From: Curtobacterium sp. MMLR14_010
GTDB lineage: Bacteria; Actinomycetota; Actinomycetes; Actinomycetales; Microbacteriaceae
NCBI RefSeq assembly: GCF_001865015.1
Contig: NZ_MJGV01000090.1
Location: 17,887 to 81,886, forward strand
Length of the DNA: 64,000 bases
Direction of reading: 5' to 3'
Shown: in pieces, positions 1 through 9,236 of the stretch
Numbering within the stretch: the first letter of the stretch is position 1
How the letters are laid out: each line of letters opens with the position of its first letter
Program-made: the position numbers and the translations under genes
The notes under the pieces: generated by a model
What the model was told of the DNA's origin: nothing
Database searches by the model: none
The model's input: only the letters and a program-made list of their open reading frames with translations

Positions 1-18
1 GGGGGGGGGGGGGGGGGG
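1..18. repeat. 18-base poly-G tract at the window edge
   Basis: The window opens with 18 consecutive G residues followed by alternating GCGCGTGCGCG sequence. It lies just beyond the stop codon of the ThrE-type exporter gene. Such a run may be a real homopolymer or a sequencing or assembly artefact at a contig end; the sequence alone cannot tell. Confidence 0.9.
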
Positions 19-37
19 CGCGTGCGCGTGCGCGCCG

Positions 38-1360
38 TCAGTGCGTGGGGGCCGTGCGGGCGAACAGGCCCGGCAGCAGGCCACCGATCTTCGTGCCGAC
101 GCACAGGCTGACGAAGGTCGCGAGGGGCGTCGCCAGGGACTGCGGGTCGGCGGTGGCCACGGCGACCAGCCCGACGGTGCCCGGCACGAGCAGCAGGAAC
201 GCCGGCAGGAACGACACCGTCGCCGGGATCACCGGCACCAGCCGCTCCAGTCCACGGGTGGCGACGAACAGCACGGCCGCCGCGGTACCCGTCGCGACGA
301 CGCTCCCCACGAGCGGCGCCAGCCCGGACACGAGCGCGTACGCCCCGATCATGACCACGATCGAGGCGGCCGTGAGCTTCCACCCGGCGCCGAACACCAG
401 GCCGATGCCGACCGCGAGCACCGCGACGGCCACCCACGACAACCAGTAGGCGGGCACCGACTCCCACCCGGCTCGGTCGGTCCCGACGCCGGCGACCTGC
501 CCCACGAGCGCAGCGGACCGCGGGTCGACCCGCAGGCCGGTGACGGCGCTGCCCGCGGCGATCCCGGCGGCCATGAACCCGAGCATGATGAGCCCCTGCA
601 TCAGCCGCGCCGACCCGGTCACGATGTCGGCGGCGGTGAGCTCGAGGAGCGCGTTCGTGATGAGCGCGCCCGGCACGAACACGGCGACGGGGGCACACAC
701 GGCGAAGAGCGGGACGTGGTCGAAGCCGGTGCCGGCGGCGACGAGCCCGACGACCGCGGTCGACACGAACGCGGCGAGGAACGGCACGACGGCGACGGCC
801 TCGCGGAACCGGCGGAGCAGCAGCCCGATGACCCCGACGACCGCGCCCACGCCGAGCACGACCAGGACGGCCCACCACGGGCAGCGGAAGACGACGGCGA
901 GCCCGGCGGCGGTCAGGGCGTTCCCGGCGATCCACGGCAGCGGTGCCGGTGGACGGGTGTTCGCGCGGATGGCCCGGACACGCGCCGGGATCTCGGCGAG
1001 GGCGATCGACCCGCTCTCGAGCCCGAGGACCAGCCGGTTCGCCCGCGCCGCCTGCCGGAACGAGAGCTCGATGCCCTCGGCGTTGACGATCGTCGCCGAG
1101 CCCGTCGCGGTCTCGCTGACGATCACGAGTGCGGGCAGCACCCCGACGGCGAGTCCGGGGCCGATGCCTGCGGCCGCGCGTGCCTTCTCGAGGGCGGACC
1201 GGACGTCGGTGACGGAGCTGCCGGCGTCGAGCAGCAGGGCCCCGAGGGTGCCGAGGAGCATGCCGACGGGGACGGACTCGCCGTCGATCGTCTCGACGTG
1301 CGCCTCGGGCTGCCGGAGGACGCCACGGAGGTTCGCCAGTGCGCTGCCCAGTCCGACCAC
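38..1360 (-). CDS. ThrE-type threonine/serine exporter family membrane protein
   Basis: An integral membrane protein of about 440 residues that probably exports small amino acids such as threonine and serine. The N-terminal 140 residues match the soluble ThrE/DUF1212 domain, including GTLGALLLDAGSSVTDVRSAL-like sequence and the segment VSETATGSATIV. About nine or ten hydrophobic helices follow, as in two fused ThrE membrane halves. The frame is open to a GTG at 1441, but a GTG at 1360 gives the normal N-terminus and has a TACCAT hexamer exactly six bases upstream, the pattern of a leaderless actinobacterial transcript. I therefore chose 1360. The family call is firm; the exact substrate is inferred. 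Confidence 0.82.
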   Translation of the reverse strand: MVGLGSALANLRGVLRQPEAHVETIDGESVPVGMLLGTLGALLLDAGSSVTDVRSALEKARAAAGIGPGLAVGVLPALVIVSETATGSATIVNAEGIELSFRQAARANRLVLGLESGSIALAEIPARVRAIRANTRPPAPLPWIAGNALTAAGLAVVFRCPWWAVLVVLGVGAVVGVIGLLLRRFREAVAVVPFLAAFVSTAVVGLVAAGTGFDHVPLFAVCAPVAVFVPGALITNALLELTAADIVTGSARLMQGLIMLGFMAAGIAAGSAVTGLRVDPRSAALVGQVAGVGTDRAGWESVPAYWLSWVAVAVLAVGIGLVFGAGWKLTAASIVVMIGAYALVSGLAPLVGSVVATGTAAAVLFVATRGLERLVPVIPATVSFLPAFLLLVPGTVGLVAVATADPQSLATPLATFVSLCVGTKIGGLLPGLFARTAPTH

Positions 1361-1366
1361 ACCTGC

Positions 1367-1372
1367 ATGGTA
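1367..1372 (-). promoter_or_regulatory. Leaderless -10 element (TACCAT) of the ThrE-type gene
   Basis: TACCAT on the minus strand sits six bases before the GTG at 1360 and fits the actinobacterial TANNNT -10 consensus, with transcription starting at the start codon itself. No Shine-Dalgarno sequence is seen. The same arrangement recurs at several other genes in the window. Confidence 0.5.
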
Positions 1373-1564
1373 GCGAGGACCGGGGCCTGCGCCGACGGCC
1401 CTCCCGACGTCGCCACGAGGGGTCCCGACCCGGATGACCACATCACGCGGAACCGCCTCGCCCTTGACGGTCGCTGTCCAGGTTCGACCCCTAGGTTTCC
1501 TAGCAACCGCACACGCGGGAACTCGAGAGTACGGCCGAAGGGCTGTTCCTGATGGAAGCAGCCC

Positions 1565-2665
1565 ATGTCTTCATCGACCCTGTACCGACCCACCACTCCC
1601 CGCACGCCGGGCGCCGCCTCCGGCACGTCCACGTACAAGGACCTCCTCGAAGAGGTCCGCGCAGCCGGGCTCCTGGAACGCCGTGTCGGCTTCTACTGGA
1701 CCGTCTTCGCCGTGCTGGTCGCCCTCGTCGCAGCGTGCTTCGTCGCCGTCGCGATGCTCGGTGGCTCGTGGTTCCAGCTCATCCCGGCCGCCGTGCTCGG
1801 GGCGCTCTTCACGCAGTTCGCGTTCCTGTCGCACGAGGCCGCACACCGCCAGGTCTTCGCCTCGCGCAAGTGGAACGACAACGCCGGCCGCATCCTCGGC
1901 ACCTTCATCGTCGGCCTGTCGTACACGTGGTGGATGAACAAGCACAACCGCCACCACGGCAACCCGAACACCATCGGCAAGGACCCGGACATCGCGCAGG
2001 ACACGGTCTCCTTCATCGAGGAGGACGCCGCCCAGCGCCGCGGCCTGCTCCGCGCACTCACCCGCGTGCAGGGCTGGGCGTTCTTCCCGCTCCTCACGAT
2101 GGAGGGCGCGAACCTGCACTTCCTCGGCGTCCGTGCACTCGTCACCGGCCAGCACATCAAGGGCTCCGGTCGCGACCGCATCATCGAGGGCATCCTGCTC
2201 GTCGCCCGCTTCGGCCTGTACTTCTGGGCGATCTTCACCCTCATGCCGTTCCCCGTCGCCGCCGCCTTCCTCGGCGTGCAGCTCGCCGTGTTCGGCGTCA
2301 TGATGGGCGGCTCGTTCGCGCCGAACCACAAGGGCATGCCGGTCATCGCCGAGGGCGCCCGCATCGACTTCCTCTCCCGCCAGGTGCGCACCTCGCGCAA
2401 CATCACCGGCGGGGTCTGGGCCGACCACCTCTTCGGTGGCCTGAACCACCAGGCGGAGCACCACCTGTTCCCGAACATGGCGCGCCCGAACCTGCGCAAG
2501 GCCAAGCCGATGGTGAAGGCCCACTGCGCCAAGCACAACATCCCGTACACCGAGGCCAGCCTCGGCAAGTCGTACGCGATCGTCGTCGCCTACCTCAACC
2601 GGGTCGGCCTCGCAGCACGCGATCCCTTCACCTGCCCCATGGTGACCGGCTACCGCCTGTACTGA
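1565..2665 (+). CDS. Membrane fatty acid desaturase
   Basis: A 366-residue di-iron membrane desaturase that would insert double bonds into fatty acyl chains of lipids or acyl-CoA. All three histidine boxes are visible: HEAAH at residues 90-94, HNRHH at 127-131 and HQAEHH near residue 295. Hydrophobic helices flank residues 44-68, 72-88 and about 205-245. The length and box spacing fit the acyl-lipid desaturases common in actinobacteria. It reads divergently from the ThrE-type gene and is followed by a strong terminator hairpin, so it is probably monocistronic. Regiospecificity cannot be read from the sequence. Confidence 0.9.
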   Translation: MSSSTLYRPTTPRTPGAASGTSTYKDLLEEVRAAGLLERRVGFYWTVFAVLVALVAACFVAVAMLGGSWFQLIPAAVLGALFTQFAFLSHEAAHRQVFASRKWNDNAGRILGTFIVGLSYTWWMNKHNRHHGNPNTIGKDPDIAQDTVSFIEEDAAQRRGLLRALTRVQGWAFFPLLTMEGANLHFLGVRALVTGQHIKGSGRDRIIEGILLVARFGLYFWAIFTLMPFPVAAAFLGVQLAVFGVMMGGSFAPNHKGMPVIAEGARIDFLSRQVRTSRNITGGVWADHLFGGLNHQAEHHLFPNMARPNLRKAKPMVKAHCAKHNIPYTEASLGKSYAIVVAYLNRVGLAARDPFTCPMVTGYRLY

Positions 2666-2694
2666 TCAACGACCCGAACTGACCAACGACCTGC

Positions 2695-2738
2695 ACGACG
2701 AAGCGGCGCTGCCCCTTGGGGCGGCGCCGCTTCGTCGT
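2695..2738 (+). terminator. Intrinsic terminator after the desaturase
   Basis: An inverted repeat with arms ACGACGAAGCGGCGC and GCGCCGCTTCGTCGT lies 30 bases after the desaturase stop. The stem is long and GC-rich and is followed by TTG only, as is usual for actinobacterial terminators without a U-run. Confidence 0.75.
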
Positions 2739-2772
2739 TGCCGGAGACGGTCGGGTCCCGACCACCAACGGG

Positions 2773-2809
2773 CTGGAGGCTCCCCGCACGTCGCGAGTGG
2801 AGCCTCCAG
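2773..2809. repeat. Dispersed palindrome, divergent copy (CTGGAGGCTCC)
   Basis: An inverted repeat with arms CTGGAGGCTCC and GGAGCCTCCAG around a 15-base loop. It shares its GGAGGCTC core with the better conserved copies at 11507, 16765, 41063, 42916 and 62119, and it lies between the desaturase terminator and the tRNA. Confidence 0.6.
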
Positions 2810-2826
2810 TCCGCATGGACCGACGT

Positions 2827-2903
2827 TGGTACCCCCGGAGGGACTCGAACCCTCACCTCAGCGATTTTAAGTCGCGTGCCTCTGCCAGTTGGGCCACGGG
2901 GGC
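2827..2903 (-). tRNA. tRNA with anticodon UAA (tRNA-Leu)
   Basis: Read on the minus strand the gene starts GCCCCCG and ends CGGGGGT-A-CCA, with CCA encoded. The anticodon loop is CTTAAAA, giving UAA, the reader of UUA leucine codons. The T arm is GAGGG-TTCGAGT-CCCTC. The acceptor stem closes with G1:U72. The variable loop is only about five bases, whereas leucine tRNAs normally have a long class II arm, so the amino acid is assigned from the anticodon alone. Confidence 0.88.
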
Positions 2904-2919
2904 GAGTCGCATCAGCCTA

Positions 2920-2966
2920 GCGACGACGACAGGCGGCCACCGCGAGAGGTGACCGCCTGTCGTCGC
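2920..2966 (-). terminator. Terminator hairpin after ndh
   Basis: Arms GCGACGACGACAGGCGG and CCGCCTGTCGTCGC flank a short centre between the ndh stop and the tRNA. The stem is nearly perfect over 19 bases and would end the leftward ndh transcript, and perhaps transcription from the other side as well. Confidence 0.75.
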
Positions 2967-2977
2967 TGCGCTCGGGA

Positions 2978-4447
2978 CTACTTCGAGTCGGCCTTGATCG
3001 GCTCGGCGTCCTTGGAGACGTCCTCGGCCGGCGTGGCGTACGCCGGGCCGGCGGCACCGGCAGGGGTGCCCTCGGCCGGTGCTGCGGCGTCGACGGCCTT
3101 GGGCTCGTCGGCGGTGGCGGGCTTCGGGCGGGAGGCCCAGGCCTCGAACGCGGCACGCGGGGTCTCGCGGTCGTCGAGCGACGCGATGTCGCGGCCGAGG
3201 AAGAACCCACCAACCCAGTCGCTCACGACGCGGATCTTGCGCTCCCACGACGGCATGGCCAGACCGTGGTAGCCGCGGTGCGCGCCCCAGGCGAGGAAGC
3301 CCTTCATCGCGAACTTGCCGGACTGGAACACGCCGATGCCGACGCCGAGCCCGGCGACTGCACCGAGGTTCTCGTGCTTGTACTCGACCGTGGCCTCGTT
3401 GCGGAGCACCGCGACGAGGTTCTTGGCGAGCTGCTTGGCCTGGCGGACCGCGTGCTGGGCGTTCGGGACGCACATGCCGCCGACGCCACCACCGGTGAGG
3501 TCGGGGACGGCCGCGACGTCGCCGCAGGCCCACGCGTCGGGGATGATGGTGCCCTCGTCGACGATGCGCAGGTCGGGCTGGACGGTGATCCGGCCGCGGG
3601 GCTCGAGCGGGAAGTCGGTGCCCTTCACCATCGGGTTCGCCATGACGCCGGCGGTCCAGATGATGAGGTCGGACGGGATGGTCTCGATCGACTCGTCCTT
3701 GGCCTTGAGCTGGCAGACGCCGCCGACGGCCGACGCGAGCTGCGTCTCGAGGTGCACGGTCGCACCGCGCTGGGCGAGGTTCTCGAGCACCCAGTGCGAG
3801 GTCTCGAGGGAGACCTCGGGCATGATGCGCCCCATGGCCTCGACCAGGTGGAAGTGGGTGTCCTCGAAGGCGATCTGCGGGTAGCTCTTCAGCAGGTCGG
3901 TGACGAACGAGCGCAGCTCGGCGAAGACCTCGATGCCCGCGAAGCCACCGCCGACGACGACGACCGTCAGCAGGCGCTGACGCGCGGGGCCGGCCGGCAG
4001 GTTCGCGGCCTTGGCGAAGTTGGTGAGGACCTTGTCGCGGATCGCGGCGGCCTCTTCGATGGTCTTGAGGCCGATCGCCTCGTCCGCGACGCCCGCGATC
4101 GGGAACGTGCGCGAGACGGCACCGGCGGTCACGACGATCTGGTCGTAGGTCTCTTCCCACGGCTCGCCGAGCTCCGGCGTGATCGTGGCGGTGCGGGTCG
4201 CGTGGTCCACCTTCGTGACCTTCGCCGTGACGACGCGGGTCTTCTTGAGGTGACGACGGTGCGAGACGATCGCGTGGCGCGGCTCGATGGAACCGGCGGC
4301 GACCTCGGGCAGGAACGGCTGGTACGTCATGTACGGGAGCGGGTCCACCATGACGACTTCGGCTTCGCCCTGGCGAAGGTGCTTCTCGAGCTTCCAGGCG
4401 GTGTAGAAACCGGCGTAACCGCCGCCGACGACGAGGATCTTGGGCAC
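2978..4447 (-). CDS. ndh: Type II NADH dehydrogenase (non-proton-pumping)
   Basis: A 489-residue NDH-2 flavoprotein that passes electrons from NADH to menaquinone at the inner face of the membrane without pumping protons. The FAD-binding Rossmann motif GGGYAGFY is at residues 8-15. The second, NADH-binding Rossmann motif VVGGGFAGIEV is near 164-174. A third flavin motif, ACGDVAAVPD, lies near residue 310. The C-terminal third carries the weakly hydrophobic membrane-contact region and ends in an Ala/Pro/Glu-rich tail of about 45 residues. The start is GTG with AGGAG about 10 bases upstream. DUF501 and the divisome gene lie upstream in the same orientation, a common actinobacterial order. Confidence 0.93.
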   Translation of the reverse strand: MPKILVVGGGYAGFYTAWKLEKHLRQGEAEVVMVDPLPYMTYQPFLPEVAAGSIEPRHAIVSHRRHLKKTRVVTAKVTKVDHATRTATITPELGEPWEETYDQIVVTAGAVSRTFPIAGVADEAIGLKTIEEAAAIRDKVLTNFAKAANLPAGPARQRLLTVVVVGGGFAGIEVFAELRSFVTDLLKSYPQIAFEDTHFHLVEAMGRIMPEVSLETSHWVLENLAQRGATVHLETQLASAVGGVCQLKAKDESIETIPSDLIIWTAGVMANPMVKGTDFPLEPRGRITVQPDLRIVDEGTIIPDAWACGDVAAVPDLTGGGVGGMCVPNAQHAVRQAKQLAKNLVAVLRNEATVEYKHENLGAVAGLGVGIGVFQSGKFAMKGFLAWGAHRGYHGLAMPSWERKIRVVSDWVGGFFLGRDIASLDDRETPRAAFEAWASRPKPATADEPKAVDAAAPAEGTPAGAAGPAYATPAEDVSKDAEPIKADSK

Positions 4448-4489
4448 GGGGGATGATCTCCTAGTGATGAGGGTTGGCCGGGAGTCTGG

Positions 4490-5038
4490 TCAGACTTCGC
4501 CGCCACCCGCCCCGACTCCGGCGTCTGCTCCCTCATCATACGCCCGGCATTCGCACCGGTCGGGCGACCAGGAGGCACGCTCGAGCGCCAGGTCGCCGAT
4601 GGGGTTCACGCCGGGTCCGGCTGCGAGTGTGTGACCGACGAGGGCGTGCAGGCACTTCACGCGGACGGGCATGCCGCCAGCGCTGATGCCGTCGATCTCG
4701 TCGACGTGCTCGATGGACTCGCGGTCGGCGAGGTAGGCCTCGTGGGCGGCGCGGTACTGTGCCGCCGTCTCGGGGTCGTCGAGCAACGAGGCGAGTTCTG
4801 GCATGACGCCGGTCGCCTCGAGGGTGCTGACGGCAGCGGTGGCAGCCGGGTGGCACAGGTAGTACAGCGTCGGGAACGGGGTGCCGTTCGACAGCCGGGG
4901 CTTCGTCGCGACGACCGTGGGGTTGCCGCAGACGCAGCGAGCGGCGATGCCGACGACGTCACGGGCGGGGCGGCCGAGCTGGGCCGAGACCACCTGCACG
5001 TCGTGCTCGGTCGGCGGGTCGAACGGAGGGGTCGTCAC
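4490..5038 (-). CDS. DUF501 family protein
   Basis: A 182-residue soluble protein of the DUF501 family, which in actinobacteria is usually found between the FtsB/DivIC-like gene and ndh or a phosphatase gene. The characteristic segments are ARCVCGNPTVV near residues 33-43, TPFPTLYYLCHP near 53-64, and KCLHALVGHTLAAG near 128-141. Conserved Cys and His residues (CVCG, CHP, CLHALVGH, CEC) suggest metal binding, but no function is established. The start is GTG. It lies 83 bases after the FtsB/DivIC-like gene and 42 before ndh, so it is probably cotranscribed with one or both. Confidence 0.88.
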   Translation of the reverse strand: MTTPPFDPPTEHDVQVVSAQLGRPARDVVGIAARCVCGNPTVVATKPRLSNGTPFPTLYYLCHPAATAAVSTLEATGVMPELASLLDDPETAAQYRAAHEAYLADRESIEHVDEIDGISAGGMPVRVKCLHALVGHTLAAGPGVNPIGDLALERASWSPDRCECRAYDEGADAGVGAGGGEV

Positions 5039-5121
5039 GGGGACAAGAGGCTACCGGAGTTCCGGGGTGCTCCGCACCGGTGGTGCGTCCCGGTGGTGCG
5101 TGCCGTGCCGCTGCGGCCGGG

Positions 5122-5667
5122 TCAGCCCGCGCTCGTCGTGTCGCCGGTGCCGGAGACGTCGGGGGCGACGAGGTCCTGCTTCGTGTCCGTCGTCAGGCCG
5201 GACTCGAGCACGGACGACAGCATCGCCTGGACCCAGTCGACCTTCGGCGTCTGCACGCTCGAGCTCACCGGGGTGCCGGAGTCCGTCGTGGGGGCGTCGT
5301 CGCGGCGAGCACCGGAGCCCTCCCCCATCACGAGGAAGCTCTGCTCCCCCGGGTACACGTAGAGCAGACGGTCACGAGCCTGCGCCTCGATGTAGGCGGG
5401 GTCGTCCCAGCGCGCGACGTCCTTCTTCTTCTGCGCGACGTCGGACTTCTGCGCAGCGACCTCGTGCTGCTGCTGCGCGATCTGCTCCTGCTGCTGGATG
5501 AGCGTCCGGAGCGAGGGCGCGAGGACGACCACGAACAGCACGATGATCCCGAGCATGAGCAGGCTGAAGCCGGAGAAGCGGATGGACCGGTACCAGGGCT
5601 GTTCGGCCGTGGAGCCCTCGGGCATCGCGACGGGGACGCGACGGACGCGGGGCTTCTGGCTGGGCAC
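5122..5667 (-). CDS. FtsB/DivIC-like septum formation initiator
   Basis: A bitopic membrane protein of 181 residues. A basic cytoplasmic tail of about 25 residues is followed by one transmembrane helix (about 34-56). Next comes a Gln-rich coiled coil (IQQQEQIAQQQHEVAAQ region) and the family motif ending EAQARDRLLYVYPGE, which marks FtsB/DivIC proteins of the divisome. The C-terminal 60 residues are an acidic, Ser/Thr-rich tail not found in E. coli FtsB. The GTG at 5667 is favoured because a TATCGT hexamer lies exactly six bases upstream; the frame is open to 5886 but that extension runs into the repeat array. Confidence 0.88.
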   Translation of the reverse strand: MPSQKPRVRRVPVAMPEGSTAEQPWYRSIRFSGFSLLMLGIIVLFVVVLAPSLRTLIQQQEQIAQQQHEVAAQKSDVAQKKKDVARWDDPAYIEAQARDRLLYVYPGEQSFLVMGEGSGARRDDAPTTDSGTPVSSSVQTPKVDWVQAMLSSVLESGLTTDTKQDLVAPDVSGTGDTTSAG

Positions 5668-5673
5668 GGTCCG

Positions 5674-5679
5674 ACGATA
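5674..5679 (-). promoter_or_regulatory. Leaderless -10 element (TATCGT) of the FtsB/DivIC-like gene
   Basis: TATCGT on the minus strand is six bases before the GTG at 5667 and matches TANNNT. It marks the likely boundary between the divisome gene and the repeat array upstream. Confidence 0.45.
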
Positions 5680-5777
5680 ACCCGGGCGCCGAGGCTCGGC
5701 ACATCGGCGCGCGCGTGTCCCGCAGCCTCTCAGTGTCGGGCGGCGTGCACGTGCGCGTACGCGGCAGGCCCCTCGTC

Positions 5778-6262
5778 GAGACACCCCCGTCTGTGCGAGA
5801 CACCCCTGTCCGCGCGAGACGGGCCCGTGTCCGTGCGAAACGGGCCCGTCTCGCCGATGCCGTCCTCCCCGCACTCCCCCACACACCCCCGTCCGTGCGA
5901 GACGCCCCAGTGTCGCCGGCCCAGTCCTCCCGACTGTTGGCCGGACGTCCCCGTCTGGACACGAGACACCCCTGTCCTCCTGAGACGCCCCCGTCTCGAT
6001 GCGGAGCGGACGCGTACTCAGGCGCGAGACACCCCTGTTTCGTGTGAGACGCCCTCGAGCCCGTGAAACGCCGCCAGAATCGGCGGCGTCTCGGGAAGCT
6101 CGGGGCGTCTCACCGAGACACCGGCGTCTCGCCGCGCCCTGCCCGGCTCCAGCCCAGCCCCGGCTCCTGCCCTACACAGCCCCACCCCGCACAGCCCTGC
6201 GCGAGCAGTTGTCGCACGGAACGACGAGACGCCGCCCTCCGGAGTGGAGGACAGCGTCTCGG
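5778..6262. repeat. Degenerate GAGAC-type repeat array upstream of the divisome gene
   Basis: The 634-bp gene-free stretch 5668-6301 contains at least a dozen copies of a short degenerate unit, GAGACRCCCCYGTC or its complement GACRGGGGYGTCTC, at irregular 20-40 base spacing. Examples begin near 5779, 5797, 5816, 5899, 5963, 5982, 6026 and 6046. Several copies pair into palindromes such as GAGACGGGCCCGTGTC, and GAAACGCCGCC...GGCGGCGTCTC at 6065-6093. Near 6285 a short GCGTCAGCAGTTCA/GCGTCAGCAGCTCA doublet follows. No credible reading frame, promoter or known RNA was recognised. Confidence 0.75.
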
Positions 6263-6301
6263 TGGAACGTCAGCGCGTCAGCAGTTCAGCGCGTCAGCAG
6301 C

Positions 6302-7639
<1,338 letters not shown>

Positions 7640-7692
7640 CTAGCGACGACCGGTGAACGGTTCCGCCGCTCCAGGTGACCACTGTGGACAAG

Positions 7693-8946
7693 TCAGGCCA
7701 GTGGACGGAACTCCACGCCCTGCAGCGTCGTGGTGTCGGCGTTCACGGTGGCGAAGGCGCCGAACCCCTGGGCGGCCAGGCCGGCGAGCTGGTTCTTCGT
7801 GTTCTTGGTGCGTCGTTCGAGCCGGACGCGCTGGTGGGAACCGAGTGCCTCGCCCTTGAGCGCGGCCAGGCGGACGGGGTCGACGTCCTTGTCGTACAGC
7901 AGCACGACGGCGTCGCTCGTGGCGGACTCGGGCAGGTCGACGAGGTCGACGAGTCGCTCGAACCCGAGCGAGAAGCCGACGGCTGGGACGTCCTGGCCGA
8001 GGAAGCGCCCGATCATCCCGTCGTACCGACCGCCACCACCGAGGCTGTAGCCGAAGTCGGGGTGCGCCACCTCGAAGATCGTGCCGGTGTAGTACCCCAT
8101 GCCGCGCACGAGCGTCGGGTCGAAGCGCAGGTCGACACCCGGCAGCGCCGCACGGAGGCGGAGCAGGTCGTCGAAGGCCTCGGCGTCGAGCCAGTCCGCG
8201 CCGGCGGCGGTGTCCCAGTCGGCACGGGCCAGCTCCTCGATGGTCAACGCCAGCTCGGCCGTGTCGAACAGGTCCTGCCCGAGCATGTCGCTGAGCTCGG
8301 TCGCGACCCCCGTCGCACCGATCTTGTCGAGCTTGTCGATGGTGATGAGCGCACGCTCGGCGGCTCCGGGGTCGGTGATGCCCCAGGACGCGAGCATCGC
8401 GGTGAGCACACGGCGGTCGTTGATGCGGATCGAGGTACCGGTGACACCGAGCTCGTCGAGCGCTGCCGTCGTCGCACGGATCAGCTCGATCTCGGCGAGC
8501 TGGCCGGGCTCGCCGAGGACGTCGATGTCGCACTGCACGAACTGCCGGTAACGCCCCTTCTGCGGACGCTCCGCCCGCCAGACCGGCGCGATCTGCACCG
8601 CGCGGAACACCGTCGGCAGCTCGGCGCGGTGCGAGGCGTAGAACCGGGCGAGCGGCACCGTCAGGTCGAAGCGCAGTCCGAGGTCGACGAGGTCGAGCGG
8701 GGCCTCGGCAGCGTGCAGGTCCTCGGTCGTGAGCCCACGGCGGAGCACCCCGAACGCGAGCTTCTCGTTGTCGCCACCGAGCCCGGAGTGCAGGCGGGCG
8801 GAGTCCTCGACCACGGGGGTCTCGATCTCGTCGAAGCCGTGTCGCGCGTACACGCCGCGGATCACGCCGAGGACGTGCTCGCGCCGCGCCTTGTCCGCGG
8901 GGAGGAAGTCGCGCATGCCTCGGGGTGCCGTCACGGTCGTCGCCAT
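7693..8946 (-). CDS. hisS: Histidyl-tRNA synthetase
   Basis: A 417-residue class II aminoacyl-tRNA synthetase charging tRNA-His. It begins with the usual PRGMRDFLP segment (residues 9-17). Motif 2 is in FRAVQIAPVWRAERPQKG near 110-127, followed by QFVQCDIDVLG. The histidine-specific segment RGMGYYTGTIFEV lies near 280, and motif 3 is AVGFSLGFERL near 322. The C-terminal anticodon-binding domain is about 90 residues. The ATG at 8946 is preceded by a CAGGAT hexamer at the leaderless distance. Enolase follows 98 bases downstream. Confidence 0.96.
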   Translation of the reverse strand: MATTVTAPRGMRDFLPADKARREHVLGVIRGVYARHGFDEIETPVVEDSARLHSGLGGDNEKLAFGVLRRGLTTEDLHAAEAPLDLVDLGLRFDLTVPLARFYASHRAELPTVFRAVQIAPVWRAERPQKGRYRQFVQCDIDVLGEPGQLAEIELIRATTAALDELGVTGTSIRINDRRVLTAMLASWGITDPGAAERALITIDKLDKIGATGVATELSDMLGQDLFDTAELALTIEELARADWDTAAGADWLDAEAFDDLLRLRAALPGVDLRFDPTLVRGMGYYTGTIFEVAHPDFGYSLGGGGRYDGMIGRFLGQDVPAVGFSLGFERLVDLVDLPESATSDAVVLLYDKDVDPVRLAALKGEALGSHQRVRLERRTKNTKNQLAGLAAQGFGAFATVNADTTTLQGVEFRPLA

Positions 8947-9019
8947 GGCTCAATCCTGTCAGATCGAGCGATCGACTTGCGGAGCAATCGAACTGCTCAT
9001 ATGCTAGATTCAGAACCTC

Positions 9020-9052
9020 GGTTCGGCGGGTGCCTGATCCACTCACCGAACC
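9020..9052. other. Hairpin in the mazG-hisS intergenic region
   Basis: GGTTCGG and CCGAACC form a seven-base stem with a 19-base loop in the 290-bp gap upstream of hisS. A smaller dyad GAGCA-N7-TGCTC lies at 8982-8998. I recognise neither a T-box nor another known leader; the role is unknown. Confidence 0.4.
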
Positions 9053-9142
9053 GGTCGCGAGGGCACTGTGCTGCAATGTGCCCCGCGGTTCGAGCGGGCA
9101 TCCCTGCCGGCGTCGCTCCCTGGCGATGCCGAGCGCCCGCTC

Positions 9143-9180
9143 GCGGGCGTCCTCCTTTTTCGGGTTAGGAGGACGCCCGC
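9143..9180 (-). terminator. Terminator after mazG
   Basis: Perfect 13-base arms GCGGGCGTCCTCC and GGAGGACGCCCGC enclose a 12-base loop 57 bases after the mazG stop. This is a strong leftward terminator separating mazG from hisS. Confidence 0.8.
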
Positions 9181-9236
9181 ACTTCTCGCTCCAGCTGTCC
9201 TCGTCGCAGTCGTCGCGATGCGCACAGTCCGAGACG

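Noticed and set aside
1464..1503. TTGACG ... CCTAGG as a desaturase promoter
   Set aside because: The spacing of more than 20 bases is too long for a normal -35/-10 pair. CTAGGTTTCCTAG may be an operator, but the evidence was too weak to list.
41..1552. A 503-codon rightward frame over the ThrE-type gene
   Set aside because: Its product is almost only Arg, Gly, Asp, Glu and His without hydrophobic core or family motif; the opposite strand encodes a clear membrane protein.
2827..2903. Integration (att) site at the tRNA gene
   Set aside because: No integrase and no direct repeat of the tRNA 3' end were seen nearby, and the flanking genes are chromosomal housekeeping genes.
5778..6262. CRISPR or tRNA-like array upstream of the divisome gene
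   Set aside because: Unit spacing is irregular, copies occur in both orientations, and no cloverleaf or fixed spacer length is present.
8947..9130. T-box leader for hisS
   Set aside because: No T-box bulge sequence or specifier loop is visible, and the only strong hairpin, at 9143-9180, sits after mazG and fits a terminator.
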